Positions 35,661 to 43,562 of a DNA stretch of 64,000 bases are shown piece after piece. This DNA is from DASSFG01 sp035547915 (GTDB lineage: Bacteria > Planctomycetota > Planctomycetia > Pirellulales > JAICIG01): the NCBI GenBank assembly GCA_035547915.1, contig DASZTS010000015.1:1-64000 (forward strand), written 5' to 3'. A program made the translations under genes and the position numbers. Position 1 is the stretch's first letter; every line of letters begins with the position of its first letter. The notes beneath the pieces were generated by a model that was not told where the DNA came from, did not search any database, and saw nothing but the letters and a program-made list of their open reading frames with translations.

Positions 35661-36719
35661 TCACACAAAGTTTTCGATAATTGCCCAACGACGGGCGCCC
35701 AGTTGGACGAGTTGGTGCCCGACTGCGTGACTTTGCTCCAGCCGGCAGTGACGCACATCGCGAACGACGACCGCGGCCTCCCACGGCGCAGCTCCAAACA
35801 ATGTCTCATGACCGCTCGCGCCGGCTTCGATGAGCGGCCCGGCGTCGGCAAGGATCACGTCGAAGGCTCCCTGCAACCGCGCCAACGTCGTTCGCAGGTT
35901 TGTGCGGGCCTTCGACAGAACCTTTGCCGCGACCGGTCGTCGCAGAGGCAGAATGACGAGACGATCGGCCAGGGACTCGATCAGCGCGTCGCTCACGGCT
36001 GCCCCGGACATCATTTCCTCCCAGCCGATCTCGACGTGCGTCGCCAGGCTGGAGGCAACCTGCGGACGCTGAAAATCGGCGTCGATCAACAACACCCGTG
36101 CCCCTTTCTGAGCCAGGTGGCGAGCGAGCAGGAGGGCGATGCTGGTGCGACCTTCCCCGCGCCGGCAGCCGGTGACCAACAAGGACCCGCGGCCGTCTGG
36201 CAATAGTTCGCCCACCAACGACGAGAGTTCCGCGCTGGTCCGGTCGAGCAACGGTCTGACGACACTCGGCCACTCGAATCGCTCGACCTCGTAGGCAGGG
36301 CGCAGATCATCGTCCTCGGCTGCCTCAGGGGCGGCGATCTCGTCGCTCTTGGGTAGCTCGTCGGCGACCGGCACTACCTCCTCGCGCGGTTTCTCGTACG
36401 ATTCCGATTCGTGGGCGACCGCGGCAGGTTTCGTTGCAGCAAACGCCGGCGTGGGCTCGTCAATTCGTGCCACCCCGCCGTGCCGAGAAAAGACGATCGC
36501 GGGTGCCGCCGGTGGGGTCGCGTCGATCTCCCGCACGGAGGCGGCAGGCACCGCGTCGGATTGGCGGAACTCTGGCTGTGGTCGCAAGGCAGTTGGCGTC
36601 GCTGGCGCCGCCGTGGGCGTCTCGGCGACGACGTTCGCTGATTCCGGCAGCGGAATATGCGGACCTGCGATCCCGCGGCGCTGATACGCCTTTATGAATG
36701 CCTGGTTGAGCGTGGTCAT
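35661..36719 (-). CDS. CpsD/CapB-like ATPase with unusual Walker A
   Basis: A 352-residue protein. A long, low-complexity N-terminal region (about 1-150, Pro/Ala/Glu-rich) precedes a MinD/BY-kinase fold: the P-loop G184-C-R-R-G-E-G-R-T-S193, where Arg191 replaces the usual Lys, and Walker A' V209-LLIDADFQRP. BY-kinases and their non-kinase relatives control exopolysaccharide export. No C-terminal Tyr cluster is seen, so autophosphorylation in the classic way is unlikely. The start overlaps the stop of the upstream gene (36716-36719), so it is co-translated. Confidence 0.8.
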   Translation of the reverse strand: MTTLNQAFIKAYQRRGIAGPHIPLPESANVVAETPTAAPATPTALRPQPEFRQSDAVPAASVREIDATPPAAPAIVFSRHGGVARIDEPTPAFAATKPAAVAHESESYEKPREEVVPVADELPKSDEIAAPEAAEDDDLRPAYEVERFEWPSVVRPLLDRTSAELSSLVGELLPDGRGSLLVTGCRRGEGRTSIALLLARHLAQKGARVLLIDADFQRPQVASSLATHVEIGWEEMMSGAAVSDALIESLADRLVILPLRRPVAAKVLSKARTNLRTTLARLQGAFDVILADAGPLIEAGASGHETLFGAAPWEAAVVVRDVRHCRLEQSHAVGHQLVQLGARRWAIIENFV

Positions 36720-37510
36720 TGGCGATGCTCACTGTGGTTCAGATCGATGGCAGGCTCCAAGGGCGCGATTCCGCCCAGCGTGGCACCGTCCGATTCGGCG
36801 GTCGCTCGGCCGTCGAAATGCCCCGCCTCATCCCCCTGGCGGCGATTCTCGACCATCCGCGTGGGACCGAAGCGATCGCCCGGGGCTTCGGCGGAAAAAG
36901 GCTCGCCGGTGGGCGATGCTTCTTCCAGGCCCGGCTCGAGCGGAACGGTCGGGCCCATCGGCGTGGTACCGCCGGGGAGCGAACCTCCCAGGTCTTCTGT
37001 AACGTTCGTCGGCGCCGCGGGCACGATGATCCGGGCGGCCGGTGCCGCAGGTGTCTTGGGCCACGGCTTGGCGGCGGTCAGCGGACGGTCGTCGCGGCGA
37101 TCGTCCCCTTCTCCGGGAGTCACGACCAACGCCAATACGACCTGCACCGCGATCGCCACCACGCACGCCAGCCAGAATTTCGGTTGTCGAACGACGTTCA
37201 GCGACTTTTGCGGCAGGCCGGTCAGGGAACGTCTGCATGTCGCAGACAAACGCGCCCTGAGTTGCTCACTCACGGCCAGAAGGCGCTCTTTCCTTGACTC
37301 GCCGGTGGATTGCGCCACATCGGTGGCCGCTCCGGCCGCCGTGGTTGCCGCGGATGTCGTTGCCGCGGATGTCTCTGTGGGACGTGGGCTCAGATCGGGC
37401 AAGCGCACGATCAATCGCGATTCGTCGGGCGACGTACCGCGTGTGCCGGGCGGCGCGGGTTGCGGGGCTGCCCAACCGGGGCTGGTGTTGATAACGGACG
37501 ACGTTTGCAT
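36716..37510 (-). CDS. single-pass membrane protein of the CpsD/ExeA-like operon
   Basis: A 264-residue protein without recognised domains. It has an N-terminal Pro/Ala/Thr-rich cytosolic region, one membrane helix at about residues 111-130 (WLACVVAIAVQVVLALVV) and a Pro/Gly-rich periplasmic tail. The first gene of a three-gene minus-strand operon (this gene, CpsD-like, ExeA-like), its stop overlaps the next start by 4 bases. It may tether the ATPases at the inner membrane, analogous to Wzc or GumC adaptors, but it has no Wzz domain. A divergent cytochrome gene starts 391 bases away. Confidence 0.6.
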   Translation of the reverse strand: MQTSSVINTSPGWAAPQPAPPGTRGTSPDESRLIVRLPDLSPRPTETSAATTSAATTAAGAATDVAQSTGESRKERLLAVSEQLRARLSATCRRSLTGLPQKSLNVVRQPKFWLACVVAIAVQVVLALVVTPGEGDDRRDDRPLTAAKPWPKTPAAPAARIIVPAAPTNVTEDLGGSLPGGTTPMGPTVPLEPGLEEASPTGEPFSAEAPGDRFGPTRMVENRRQGDEAGHFDGRATAESDGATLGGIAPLEPAIDLNHSEHRQ

Positions 37511-37901
37511 AAATTAAGTGGCTATCGAAATGCGGGGAGATGTGACCGAGTATGGGGCAGGTGGTGGGTACCGTCCCGCCTGCCCGCTGATTTTCGGATA
37601 GTCCCTGCATTGCTCCGGGTTGCGGATCGCGGGGATCAGCCGTTCTATCGGTAATGAGCGTATCGATCTTGAGTTTTGGTTAGATTTTGCCGTTTCTGAG
37701 GATTTTGCCATCTGCCGGCTCGATCACGCGACCAGTGACGTCGCAAGGCACGTCGTCCAAACAAGTTGTGCTTGGACGACAGGCGCCCGACAATGACGCG
37801 GACGGCAGCGATTTCCGCCAAATTGACGCCACACGGCTTCGCAACCCCCCTAGCCAGCGCAACCCGAAGCGCCCTTCAAGAAATCTACATATAGGCATGC
37901 A
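37511..37901. other. divergent intergenic region with one stem-loop
   Basis: 391 bases between the minus-strand envelope operon and the plus-strand cytochrome gene. A nested inverted repeat lies at 37752-37780: GTCGTCCAA and TTGGACGAC around ACAAGTTGTGC, whose first nine bases are themselves self-complementary. It may be a terminator or a binding site. Two promoters must be here; none could be fixed by eye. Confidence 0.5.
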
Positions 37902-40900
37902 ATGCAAATTCGAGTTGGTCCCATCTCGGCGCTGATCGCCTGCCTCGGCTGCATGGTTCTCGTGGGCGGGCTTCGAGCGGCGGACGACGCTGGCTACACC
38001 TTGCCCGCCGCCGACGCGGAATCTGCGTTGACCCTGGTGCCGATCGACTCGTCCAGCGATGAATCGTTCTTTTCCGTGCGGGGCGACTCGGTGGGGCGCA
38101 TTTTCGTCGGAGGGCGTCGGTCATTATTCGTTTACGAGCCCGACGAACGGGGCGGCTACCGGCCGCGACGCCTGCTCTATCGGTTCCCGGATCATACGTG
38201 GATCAACGACATCGCCGTGCGGGGTGACGATCTCTACCTGCTCACGGTCAGCGCCCTTTACGTGTTGCCAGGGGGAGCGACCGGACGCGAGGGCCTCGAG
38301 GTGCGACGGCTTCTGTGGGGCGTGCCGCTCGGACACGTTCATCAGTGTTTCCACGCGCTCGCCTGGGGACCGGAGGGAGATCTTTATATCTCGATGGGCG
38401 ATCCGATGGTGAGTTACGGCGACTTTAGCCGCCCCGACCACTGGTGCCATTGGACCTTCTTTAGCGGACCCGACCAAGCTCGCACGCCCTACACGGGCGT
38501 CGGCGGTGTCTTTCGCTGCCGGCCCGACGGCAGTGGCTTTCAAGTGGTGGCGCGCGGGATGCGAAACGCGTGCGGGCTGGTCTTCGACCATCACTGGAAT
38601 CTGTTTTCGAACGATAACGACCACGAGAGCATCCCGGACTTGTATGTACCTGGCCGGCTGTTGCACGTCACGCCACACGCAGAGTTCTTCTGGCCCCGCG
38701 GCTGGATGGTGGAGAAGTCGCCTGAACGCAAGGATTTGCTTGACACACTCTTTGCCGGCATGGGACGGGCCGTGCCGGTCGGTCAGACCTACTATGCCGA
38801 CGATCTCTTGCCGGCCGAGTACCGCGAAAACTTGCTCGTCGCCCGGTGGTGCACGCGCGCGGTGACTCGTTATCCGCTCAAGCGATGCGGCGCGAGTTTT
38901 CAGGCTGACGAACAGGTGCTGCTCGCTTGTCAAAACGATGCACGGCCAGTTGGGGTTTGCGTCGGCCGCGGCGGGCGAATCTTCGCGACGATCGCGTATA
39001 TGGCGCACAACGAGGGGTCGCCCGTCTACAAGAGCGACCTCGTCATGATCACCCGATCCGACGATCCGCCGTCGCACCCGTTCAAACCGCTCGACATCGT
39101 GCACGCGGAAAGCAGCCAGCTCTGGTCGGAGTTATCGGAGCCCTCCTGGTCGCGCCGCAACGCCGCACACATCGAGCTACTGCGCCGAGGCGGCGCAACG
39201 CTCCGCGAAGCTCGTGGACGACTAGGTAAGGCTTCCCGCGACGACGCCAGCCGAGCGCATTTGATATGGCTGACCGCGGCCGGAGCCGAGGGCGGCGATC
39301 GCATGGTCGACGATCTGGTACCTCTGGCAGACGATGAAGACGCAGATGTGCGCTTGCAGGTGGTGCGCGCGCTGTCGGAGTTCGCGCCCACAGATACTCC
39401 GCGGCAGGTTTTCCTCTCGGCCCTGCGCGACGTGGACCCGCAGGTACGGCACGCCGCGTTGCTCGCCTTTTTCCGCCTCGACGGAGTGCCCGACGAAGTT
39501 TATGAGGAACCTGTCCGCAGTACCGACAGTTTTCTACGCCAGACGGCCGCCTTGCTCCTCGCCGAGCGGGCCCCGGTCGAGCAGATTGTGGGACTCGGCA
39601 ACCGTCCCGCCGCAGCGAGCCGGCTGGGAGGGGTGCTCGCCGCGGGGTTCCGTCTCACCGTTCCGCCAGCCGCGCGGGCCATTCCTGGCGGCTTGCCGCT
39701 GGCGAGTTTCCCGAGCGACGAGCAATACGTCATCCAATTCGCCGACGCAAGGGTCGATCTGCGTGAGCACGGCCGCATCGGCAACTTCACCGTCGCCGAA
39801 CATTGGCGGGTGGCGGAACACTCGGCCGAACAGGAGCACCTCTTTGCGTTGTTGCTGGCCAAGCTCGAAGACGCGGATGAGACGGTTCGCTTACAGGCCG
39901 CTCATTTCTTGCGGCTGCTGAATGATGTCCGTAGTGACTCGGCGGTCGCGCGGGTCATACAAGAGAACGAGAAAGCCAAGCTCGCGGTCGCTCCGCTCAA
40001 GGGGATTGGCCGCGCGTGGATCGCTGGTCCGTTCCGCGATGGTGGGCGAGGTTTGCAAACGGTGCACCCTCCCGAAACGGGGCCGATCGACCTGACCGCC
40101 GTGTACGCGGCAGGTGACACAAAGGTCGAATGGAGCGAGTTGGACAACGCTACGCATTGCGACCTGTTCCGCAAGTTCGGCCGCTGTGACGATTCGTCGT
40201 TCTATGTCTATTTTCGCTTGGAGACGGTCCGCCGTGAGCCGGTGCGGCTGTTGGTCGGCTCGGACGACGGTGTGAAGGTGTGGCACAACGGACGCGTCGT
40301 CTGGTCGCAGGCAGTCGAGCGTTCCGCCTTGCCGCTGGAAGACGTCGTCGCCTTACAGCTCGAGCCGGGAGGCAACGACATACTGGTGCGCGTGCAAAAT
40401 GTCGCGGGCGAGTCTGGATTCTATTTGCACTATCGCACCCTTGGCGGAGCGGCGGTAAGGTTGCCGGAAAAGCTGGGAGCCGATTCATTAACGCAGCGGC
40501 TCAGCGCCGCGGCGGGTAAAAACACGGGAGAGGTTGCCGCCGAGTTTTTGAAGGTCGATTGGGCAGCCGCCGTCGCCGAAGCCGACGCCGGACAGGGCCG
40601 GCGGCTCTTTGAAAAGCTGGCCTGCGTCAAGTGCCACGCCACGAGCAACGATGCCGCCACCACCGGTGGACCGAGCCTGGCCGACGCCGGCAAACGATTC
40701 ACGCTCCCCTACCTGGTCGAATCGGTCTTGCTGCCGAGCAAACAGATTTCGCCCGTGTTTCGGCGGACGTCGATCGAGACCGAAGATGGAAAGACCTTCG
40801 CCGGCCTGGTAGTCAGCGAAACGGCCGATGAGATCGAGCTGCTCGAGCAAGACGGCACACGGCGCTCGCTATCGAAGGGCAACATCGCTCAGCGCGAATT

Positions 40901-40994
40901 GCAGGATATTTCGCCGATGCCCGCCGGCATCGTCAAGACACCTGGCGAGCTGAGCAATCTTCTTGCTTACCTGCTGCGTGGTGAGCCGCAATAA
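37902..40994 (+). CDS. Pirellula-type heme-binding propeller protein (PVC cytochrome)
   Basis: A 1030-residue exported protein. A signal peptide (1-26) is followed by a six-bladed glucose/sorbosone dehydrogenase-like propeller (about 40-390; WINDIAVRGDDLYLLT, GVGGVFRCRPDGSGFQVVARG, NACGLVFDHHWNLFSNDND), HEAT-like repeats (about 420-560), a region similar to PA14-like modules (about 700-850) and a C-terminal cytochrome c domain (TIGR02603), C908-V-K-C911-H912 with SVLLPSKQISPVFRRT. Such enzymes probably oxidise sugars with electrons going to the heme; substrate unknown. Start ATG 37902 has only a weak ribosome binding site. A DUF420 gene follows after 102 bases. Confidence 0.9.
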   Translation: MQIRVGPISALIACLGCMVLVGGLRAADDAGYTLPAADAESALTLVPIDSSSDESFFSVRGDSVGRIFVGGRRSLFVYEPDERGGYRPRRLLYRFPDHTWINDIAVRGDDLYLLTVSALYVLPGGATGREGLEVRRLLWGVPLGHVHQCFHALAWGPEGDLYISMGDPMVSYGDFSRPDHWCHWTFFSGPDQARTPYTGVGGVFRCRPDGSGFQVVARGMRNACGLVFDHHWNLFSNDNDHESIPDLYVPGRLLHVTPHAEFFWPRGWMVEKSPERKDLLDTLFAGMGRAVPVGQTYYADDLLPAEYRENLLVARWCTRAVTRYPLKRCGASFQADEQVLLACQNDARPVGVCVGRGGRIFATIAYMAHNEGSPVYKSDLVMITRSDDPPSHPFKPLDIVHAESSQLWSELSEPSWSRRNAAHIELLRRGGATLREARGRLGKASRDDASRAHLIWLTAAGAEGGDRMVDDLVPLADDEDADVRLQVVRALSEFAPTDTPRQVFLSALRDVDPQVRHAALLAFFRLDGVPDEVYEEPVRSTDSFLRQTAALLLAERAPVEQIVGLGNRPAAASRLGGVLAAGFRLTVPPAARAIPGGLPLASFPSDEQYVIQFADARVDLREHGRIGNFTVAEHWRVAEHSAEQEHLFALLLAKLEDADETVRLQAAHFLRLLNDVRSDSAVARVIQENEKAKLAVAPLKGIGRAWIAGPFRDGGRGLQTVHPPETGPIDLTAVYAAGDTKVEWSELDNATHCDLFRKFGRCDDSSFYVYFRLETVRREPVRLLVGSDDGVKVWHNGRVVWSQAVERSALPLEDVVALQLEPGGNDILVRVQNVAGESGFYLHYRTLGGAAVRLPEKLGADSLTQRLSAAAGKNTGEVAAEFLKVDWAAAVAEADAGQGRRLFEKLACVKCHATSNDAATTGGPSLADAGKRFTLPYLVESVLLPSKQISPVFRRTSIETEDGKTFAGLVVSETADEIELLEQDGTRRSLSKGNIAQRELQDISPMPAGIVKTPGELSNLLAYLLRGEPQ

Positions 40995-41096
40995 TGCCGC
41001 GGTCTTGCGCGGCGGACCGTCGCTGGGGCGGCAGGGCTCGACATGACCTGAGACGAATACGACCTTTCCCACGGAACCGCCACTGAGGCTCCAAGG

Positions 41097-41576
41097 ATGA
41101 TCGAAGGACCGATCGACGGCATACTGGGCACGCGAGCGTCGCTGATGCTCGACGTTGTCTTTCTGGCGATGTTTGCCGTGCTGCCCGTATTGGCCTGGAG
41201 CATCTGGCTGGTCAAATGCCGGCGCAACTATGTCTGGCATAAGCGCGTGCAAATCGCACTGAGCGGGGTGTTGCTGTTGACCGTCGCCCTCTTCGAACTG
41301 GATATGCGCCTTCACGGCTGGCGGGCGCGGGCCGAGGACTCACCCTTCTACCCCGGCACGGTTCTCACCGTGCTCTATGTGCATCTCTTCTTCGCGGTCT
41401 CGACGGCCTGCCTGTGGACGTTGGTATTCGTACAGGCCCTGCGCCGGTTTCCGGTCCCACCGACCCCAGGACCACACAGCGCCAGACATCGCTTGCTTGG
41501 TTGGTTCGCCGCGATCGACATGGTGCTGACGGCGATCTCGGGCTGGACTTTCTATCTGATGGCCTTCGTGTGCTGA
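41097..41576 (+). CDS. DUF420 family membrane protein
   Basis: A 159-residue protein with four membrane helices and conserved His pairs: HKRVQIALSGVLLLTVALFE, HLFFAVSTACLWTLVFVQAL and RHRLLGWFAAIDMVLTAISGW. DUF420 proteins resemble cytochrome oxidase accessory factors (CtaM/YozB). GAGG 8 bases before the ATG. It follows the PVC cytochrome by 102 bases, perhaps supporting electron transfer. The stop at 41574-41576 is 24 bases before repeat copy 2. Confidence 0.8.
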   Translation: MIEGPIDGILGTRASLMLDVVFLAMFAVLPVLAWSIWLVKCRRNYVWHKRVQIALSGVLLLTVALFELDMRLHGWRARAEDSPFYPGTVLTVLYVHLFFAVSTACLWTLVFVQALRRFPVPPTPGPHSARHRLLGWFAAIDMVLTAISGWTFYLMAFVC

Positions 41577-41600
41577 CGCTCCAGCCGGAACGACATGGGC

Positions 41601-41660
41601 AAATCGGCATTTCACGGCCGATTTTTTTGAGGCCGATCCGGGTTTGTCGGCTGCTCTAAA
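41601..41660. repeat. nested palindromic repeat, copy 2 (partial)
   Basis: The inner hairpin AAATCGGC / GCCGATTT (41601-41608 and 41617-41624) has loop ATTTCACG, differing from copy 1 only in the first base. The right outer arm at 41638-41660 (GGTTTGTCGGCTGCTCTAAA in its core) is nearly the reverse complement of the left arm of copy 1. A left outer arm is not recognisable. The element sits exactly between the DUF420 stop and the tRNA 3' end (41666), and its T run could end transcription of DUF420. Confidence 0.6.
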
Positions 41661-41665
41661 AAGAA

Positions 41666-42039
41666 TAGGACCGGCAGGACTCGAACCTGCAACCAAGGGA
41701 TTATGCTTGCCACTTCGGCTTTCGCCGCCCCTTTCGGGTTCGTGGTCTGGACCATACCTTCGCTTTACGCGTCTGCCGTCTGGTCTCTACACCTTCTACT
41801 CAAAGCGCCGTTCCAGCAAAGAACCGGCAGCGTGGGGCGACCGGTTGTCGGAAATTCGCTTCGCAGCTTGGCTCGGGATTAGCATGCCTGTCTTACAGGT
41901 TTAGCCTTCCCCGAATTTGACAGATTCTACTACCGCCCTCTACTTCAAAAGGCGGCAGCAACCCATTTGGGAAAACCGTGCGAAAACGTTTAGGTTCCCC
42001 CGGCTAAGTCCCCTGCTCTGACCATTGAGCTACGGTCCC
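41666..42039 (-). tRNA. tRNA-Ile(CAU), interrupted by a group I intron
   Basis: On the minus strand, exon 1 (42039-42007, 33 nt) holds the acceptor GGGACCG, D arm GCTC..GAGC and half of the anticodon stem GGGGA plus C32 U33. Exon 2 (41705-41666) gives CAT as the anticodon, A37 A38, stem TCCCT, variable TGGTT, T arm GCAGG-TTCGAGT-CCTGC, acceptor CGGTCCT and discriminator A. Joined, the acceptor pairs in all 7 positions (one G-U) and the anticodon loop is CTCATAA. The sequence AGAGCAGGGGACTCATAATC resembles bacterial tRNA-Ile(CAU), whose C34 becomes lysidine, rather than Met. CCA is not encoded. Confidence 0.92.
41706..42006 (-). ncRNA. group I intron (IC3-like) in the tRNA-Ile(CAU) anticodon loop
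   Basis: The 301-nt insert lies between U33 and C34 and ends in G (41706), as group I introns do. Segments match the Azoarcus tRNA-Ile ribozyme as I remember it: GTCAAATTCGG (41911-41921), CCGAGCCAAGCT (41865-41876), GAAGGTGTAGAGAC (41783-41796), GACGGCA (41774-41780) and GGTATGGTCCAG (41747-41758). An internal guide GGTTTTC (41971-41977) can pair with exon GGGGACU, giving the expected U-G at the splice site. No ORF of homing-endonuclease size is inside. Confidence 0.9.
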
Positions 42040-42186
42040 ATCCGAATAGGTTAGGCTGACGATCGACCTGATCGGCCAGCCAGAACGCACGCGTCGCCCG
42101 CAAGGCAGCGCCTTTCGGCGTCCGCGCAAGCACCAATGTATCCCGCGCGCGTAGATTTGGCCAGCCGCGGAGCCGCGCCGGGCTCG

Positions 42187-43335
42187 TTAAGGGTTCGTCT
42201 CCGCCGCGACGTGAGATGCACTGCCACGGTCGACACGAAACGGCGTGAGGTCGACTCCGGGATCGGTACCCATCATCAGGCGGCTCATGACGACGGCGGT
42301 GGCCGGCGAGAGTTGCAGGCCGTTCCGAAAATGCCCGGTCGCAACGTACGCGTTATCCCACCCGGGCAATTTGCCCAGGTAGGGCAAACGGTCGTGGCTG
42401 GCGGGCCGTAAGCCGGCCCAGCATTGCTCGATCGACAGTTCGCCCAGCGGCGGTGCCAGCCAGGTGGCCAATTCGAGTAAGGTTCCGATCGCGCCCGCCG
42501 TGGTCCGCTTATCGAAACCGGCGTCTTCCTCGGTCGAACCGACCAGGATGCGGCCGTCGGCGCGCGGCACAAGATATTCCTTGCCGCAATTCACAATCGT
42601 ACGGAGCACGGGCTGCGGAGACGACAAAAGCACCATCTGCCCGCGCACCGGCCTTACGGGCAACTCGAATCCCAATCGAGCGGCCAGACTCCGCGACCAA
42701 GGTCCGCTGGTGATGCACACCTGATGTGCCGCCACCGGCCCGTCCGACGTTAGAGCAGCCGTCACGCGCCCGCCCGCCACTTCAAAGCCCTCGACCGCAA
42801 CGCCCGAGCGAATATCAACCCCGCGCCGTGCGCAGGCGAGCGCCAGGGCCTTCAAATGCCGTGGATTGCGGACCTGCCCTTCCTCGGGCAACCACCATGC
42901 TCCCTTCAATTGATCGCGGGCCTGCGAGGTCGCCATCGCCGGCTCACGTTCGGCCAAGGCGGCCCCGTCCAGAAGCTCACAGCGAACTCCGCGCAAACGC
43001 CATTCGGCCGCTTCGTGTTCAAGATCCAACCGGTCGTCCTCGGTCGTGGCCAGGTAGATTGCGCCACATTGTCGAAAGCCGTTGTCGACCCCCGTCTCTT
43101 CGCGCAACTGCGCCGACCAGGTCGGATAGAGCTCGCCGCTGAGGCGAAAGAGCTGGGTGTAGGGATCGTGCACGGGGCGAAAGCCCGACGGAACCAAAAT
43201 GCCGGCACCCGCCCACGAAGCTTCGCGTCCCAGCGGGCCGCGTTCGAGCAGGCACACCCGTGCACCGTGTCCGGCCAGTTCATAAGCCAACGAGAGGCCG
43301 ACTACGCCGCCACCTACCACGAGAACATCCGACAT
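42187..43335 (-). CDS. thiO: glycine oxidase (thiamine synthesis)
   Basis: A 382-residue DAO-family flavoenzyme. The FAD motif GGGVVGLSLAYELAGHGARV is at the N-terminus; LGREASWAGAGILVPSG is characteristic of ThiO, and the C-terminal WAGLRPASHDRLPYLG plus GHFRNGLQLSPAT match the family. ThiO oxidises glycine to dehydroglycine for the thiazole ring of thiamine. GGAGAAAG lies upstream of the ATG. No other thi gene is in the window. It is divergent from a membrane protein gene. Confidence 0.88.
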   Translation of the reverse strand: MSDVLVVGGGVVGLSLAYELAGHGARVCLLERGPLGREASWAGAGILVPSGFRPVHDPYTQLFRLSGELYPTWSAQLREETGVDNGFRQCGAIYLATTEDDRLDLEHEAAEWRLRGVRCELLDGAALAEREPAMATSQARDQLKGAWWLPEEGQVRNPRHLKALALACARRGVDIRSGVAVEGFEVAGGRVTAALTSDGPVAAHQVCITSGPWSRSLAARLGFELPVRPVRGQMVLLSSPQPVLRTIVNCGKEYLVPRADGRILVGSTEEDAGFDKRTTAGAIGTLLELATWLAPPLGELSIEQCWAGLRPASHDRLPYLGKLPGWDNAYVATGHFRNGLQLSPATAVVMSRLMMGTDPGVDLTPFRVDRGSASHVAAETNP

Positions 43336-43562
43336 CGACTCTTGCTTTCTCCAACGGATCGGCAGGCGGCACTCCTTGTGGAAATGCCCAGCGGTTTACG
43401 CGACTTTGCCCCATTTTAGCCAAATACGAATAACCGGGTACCGCCCGAGCGCCGAACAACTCTCGTTTGCCGATCGAGACCGATTTACGTCCAATTCGAC
43501 CTTGCGCCGATTGGCATCACGCGGTATGATCTGCCCCCGCCTTGCCGCTTGGAGTCCGTAAC

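Noticed and set aside
41644..41904. 86-codon plus-strand ORF across the tRNA 3' exon and intron
   Set aside because: Overlaps a structured RNA; product resembles no endonuclease. Not a homing enzyme.
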